Below, piece by piece: positions 6,281 to 6,948 of a stretch of DNA of 6,948 nucleotides (positions within the stretch are counted from its first letter, which is position 1; every line of letters starts with the position of its first letter). Where the stretch lies: positions 1 through 6,948 of the forward strand of contig CAYPTI010000097.1 in the NCBI GenBank assembly GCA_964413525.1. Reading direction: 5' to 3'. Made by a program: the position numbers and the translations under genes. The stretch comes from CAYPTI01 sp964413525 [NCBI: uncultured bacterium]. GTDB lineage: Bacteria > T1Sed10-126. Below the pieces are notes generated by a model. That model did not search any database, was not told the DNA's origin, and was given only the letters and a program-made list of their open reading frames with translations.

Positions 6281-6784
6281 TCAGGTGGACTTGGGAGCCC
6301 TCCGGAGGGCCACCGACCCCGTCCGGGCCATCTCCTTCACCCCGTAAGGACGAAGCAGCTGGATCACGTCCTCGATCTTGTCGACTTTGCCCACGAACCG
6401 GATCGTCATGGAATCATGAGAGATGTCGACCACCTTGCCGTTAAACACGCTGGCCAGATCCTGGATCTCACTGCGCTCCTCCCGGCTGGAATTGACCTTG
6501 AGGACGAGAAGCTCGGAATGAACGTAATCCTCGTCTCCGAAATGCTCCACCTTCACGGTCACGATCAGTTTTCGCAGCTGTTTGATGATCTGTTCCAGGG
6601 TCCGGCTGCCGCCCTCGACCACGATGGTCATCCGGGAGACCGCCGGATCCGCCGTCTCCCCCACCGACAGGGAGGAAATGTTAAATCCCCGGCCGCTGAA
6701 CATGCCGGCAATTCGTGCCAGCACGCCGGGCTGATTCTCGACCAGCACGGAGAGCGTGTGTTTTTCAAGCTCTTCGTTCGCCAT
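6281..6784 (-). CDS. ilvN: Acetolactate synthase small (regulatory) subunit
   Basis: This is the regulatory subunit of acetohydroxyacid synthase, which stimulates the catalytic subunit IlvB and gives feedback inhibition by valine. The 167 residues match the IlvN/IlvH family (E. coli IlvH 163). An N-terminal ACT domain (about 10-80) carries NQPGVLARIAGMFSGRGFNI (17-36) and SLSVGETADPAVSRMTIVV. The C-terminal domain (about 88-160) has SELLVLKV and ends near TGSVAL, as in the family. The start is ATG with GAAGAGGG six bases upstream. IlvB normally ends just before ilvN, yet the 164 bases upstream encode nothing like its C-terminus. The gene may therefore be separated from ilvB or follow it after a longer gap. 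The symbol ilvH is also used for this protein. Confidence 0.96.
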   Translation of the reverse strand: MANEELEKHTLSVLVENQPGVLARIAGMFSGRGFNISSLSVGETADPAVSRMTIVVEGGSRTLEQIIKQLRKLIVTVKVEHFGDEDYVHSELLVLKVNSSREERSEIQDLASVFNGKVVDISHDSMTIRFVGKVDKIEDVIQLLRPYGVKEMARTGSVALRRAPKST

Positions 6785-6898
6785 AACAATCCCTCTTCAA
6801 GGCGCGGTAAGCCACACCACGGTTCGTTGGTCCGAAGAACGGTCTGCCCGCTGACATGTGTCACCGAGCGTCAATGGGGTACGCAAGCCAGCTACAGT

Positions 6899-6927
6899 AA
6901 TATCTATTGAGCAGAAAGGCAAGTCCA
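6899..6927 (-). promoter_or_regulatory. Candidate promoter upstream of ilvN
   Basis: The minus strand has TGGACT (6927-6922, four of six to TTGACA), a 17-base spacer, and GATATT (6904-6899, four of six to TATAAT) in the most AT-rich part of the flank. It would leave a leader of about 110 bases before ilvN. The match is weak and other alignments are possible. The rest of 6785-6948 shows no gene or T-run terminator that I can support. Confidence 0.25.
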
Positions 6928-6948
6928 GCTTCCCTCGCAACCAACCGG

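Noticed and set aside
6765-6857. 30-codon minus-strand ORF overlapping the ilvN start, considered as a leader peptide for attenuation
   Set aside because: It has no run of Ile, Val or Leu codons, no clear ribosome binding site, and no terminator hairpin follows it.
6797-6948. Open minus-strand frame from the window edge to a TGA before ilvN, considered as the ilvB C-terminus
   Set aside because: The translation (ending VVWLTAP) does not resemble IlvB or have its usual composition. A frame of 50 codons is expected by chance at this GC content.

Overview
The window is about 60% GC and carries eight co-directional genes, all read from the minus strand. They are ordinary core genes of a bacterium that has FtsEX and makes phosphatidylethanolamine. 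I see no mobile element, CRISPR array, RNA gene, defence system or plus-strand gene. In transcription order (right to left) they are ilvN, ilvC, psd, pssA, a 219-base gap, leuB, asd, ftsE and the first 216 codons of ftsX, which runs off base 1. The 164 bases upstream of ilvN hold no recognisable gene.

The proteins are markedly acidic and lysine-poor. By hand count IlvC has about 65 Asp+Glu against 27 Lys+Arg, with only 8 Lys. Asd has about 60 against 31. This suggests a halophile, possibly a salt-in strategist, but that is an inference from two proteins. The order ilvN-ilvC-psd-pssA recalls, from memory, Geobacter and relatives, where leuA often follows. The order leuB-asd is shared with several proteobacteria. 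The phylum cannot be fixed from the window.

The right half (3710-6784) joins branched-chain amino acid synthesis to membrane lipid synthesis. IlvN is the regulatory subunit of acetohydroxyacid synthase and IlvC is the next enzyme. PssA makes phosphatidylserine and Psd decarboxylates it to phosphatidylethanolamine. The catalytic subunit IlvB is not immediately upstream. The left half (1-3490) starts with LeuB, the leucine-branch dehydrogenase, without leuA, leuC or leuD beside it. Asd, the branch point to lysine, threonine, methionine and diaminopimelate, follows, then the FtsE-FtsX cell-division transporter.

Junctions are tight: TGATG between leuB and asd, ATGA between psd and pssA, and GTGA between ftsE and ftsX. 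This points to translational coupling. The points most worth checking are a probable CTG start for psd, an active-site Ile-to-Cys change in IlvC, and an inverted repeat beside a possible promoter before leuB.
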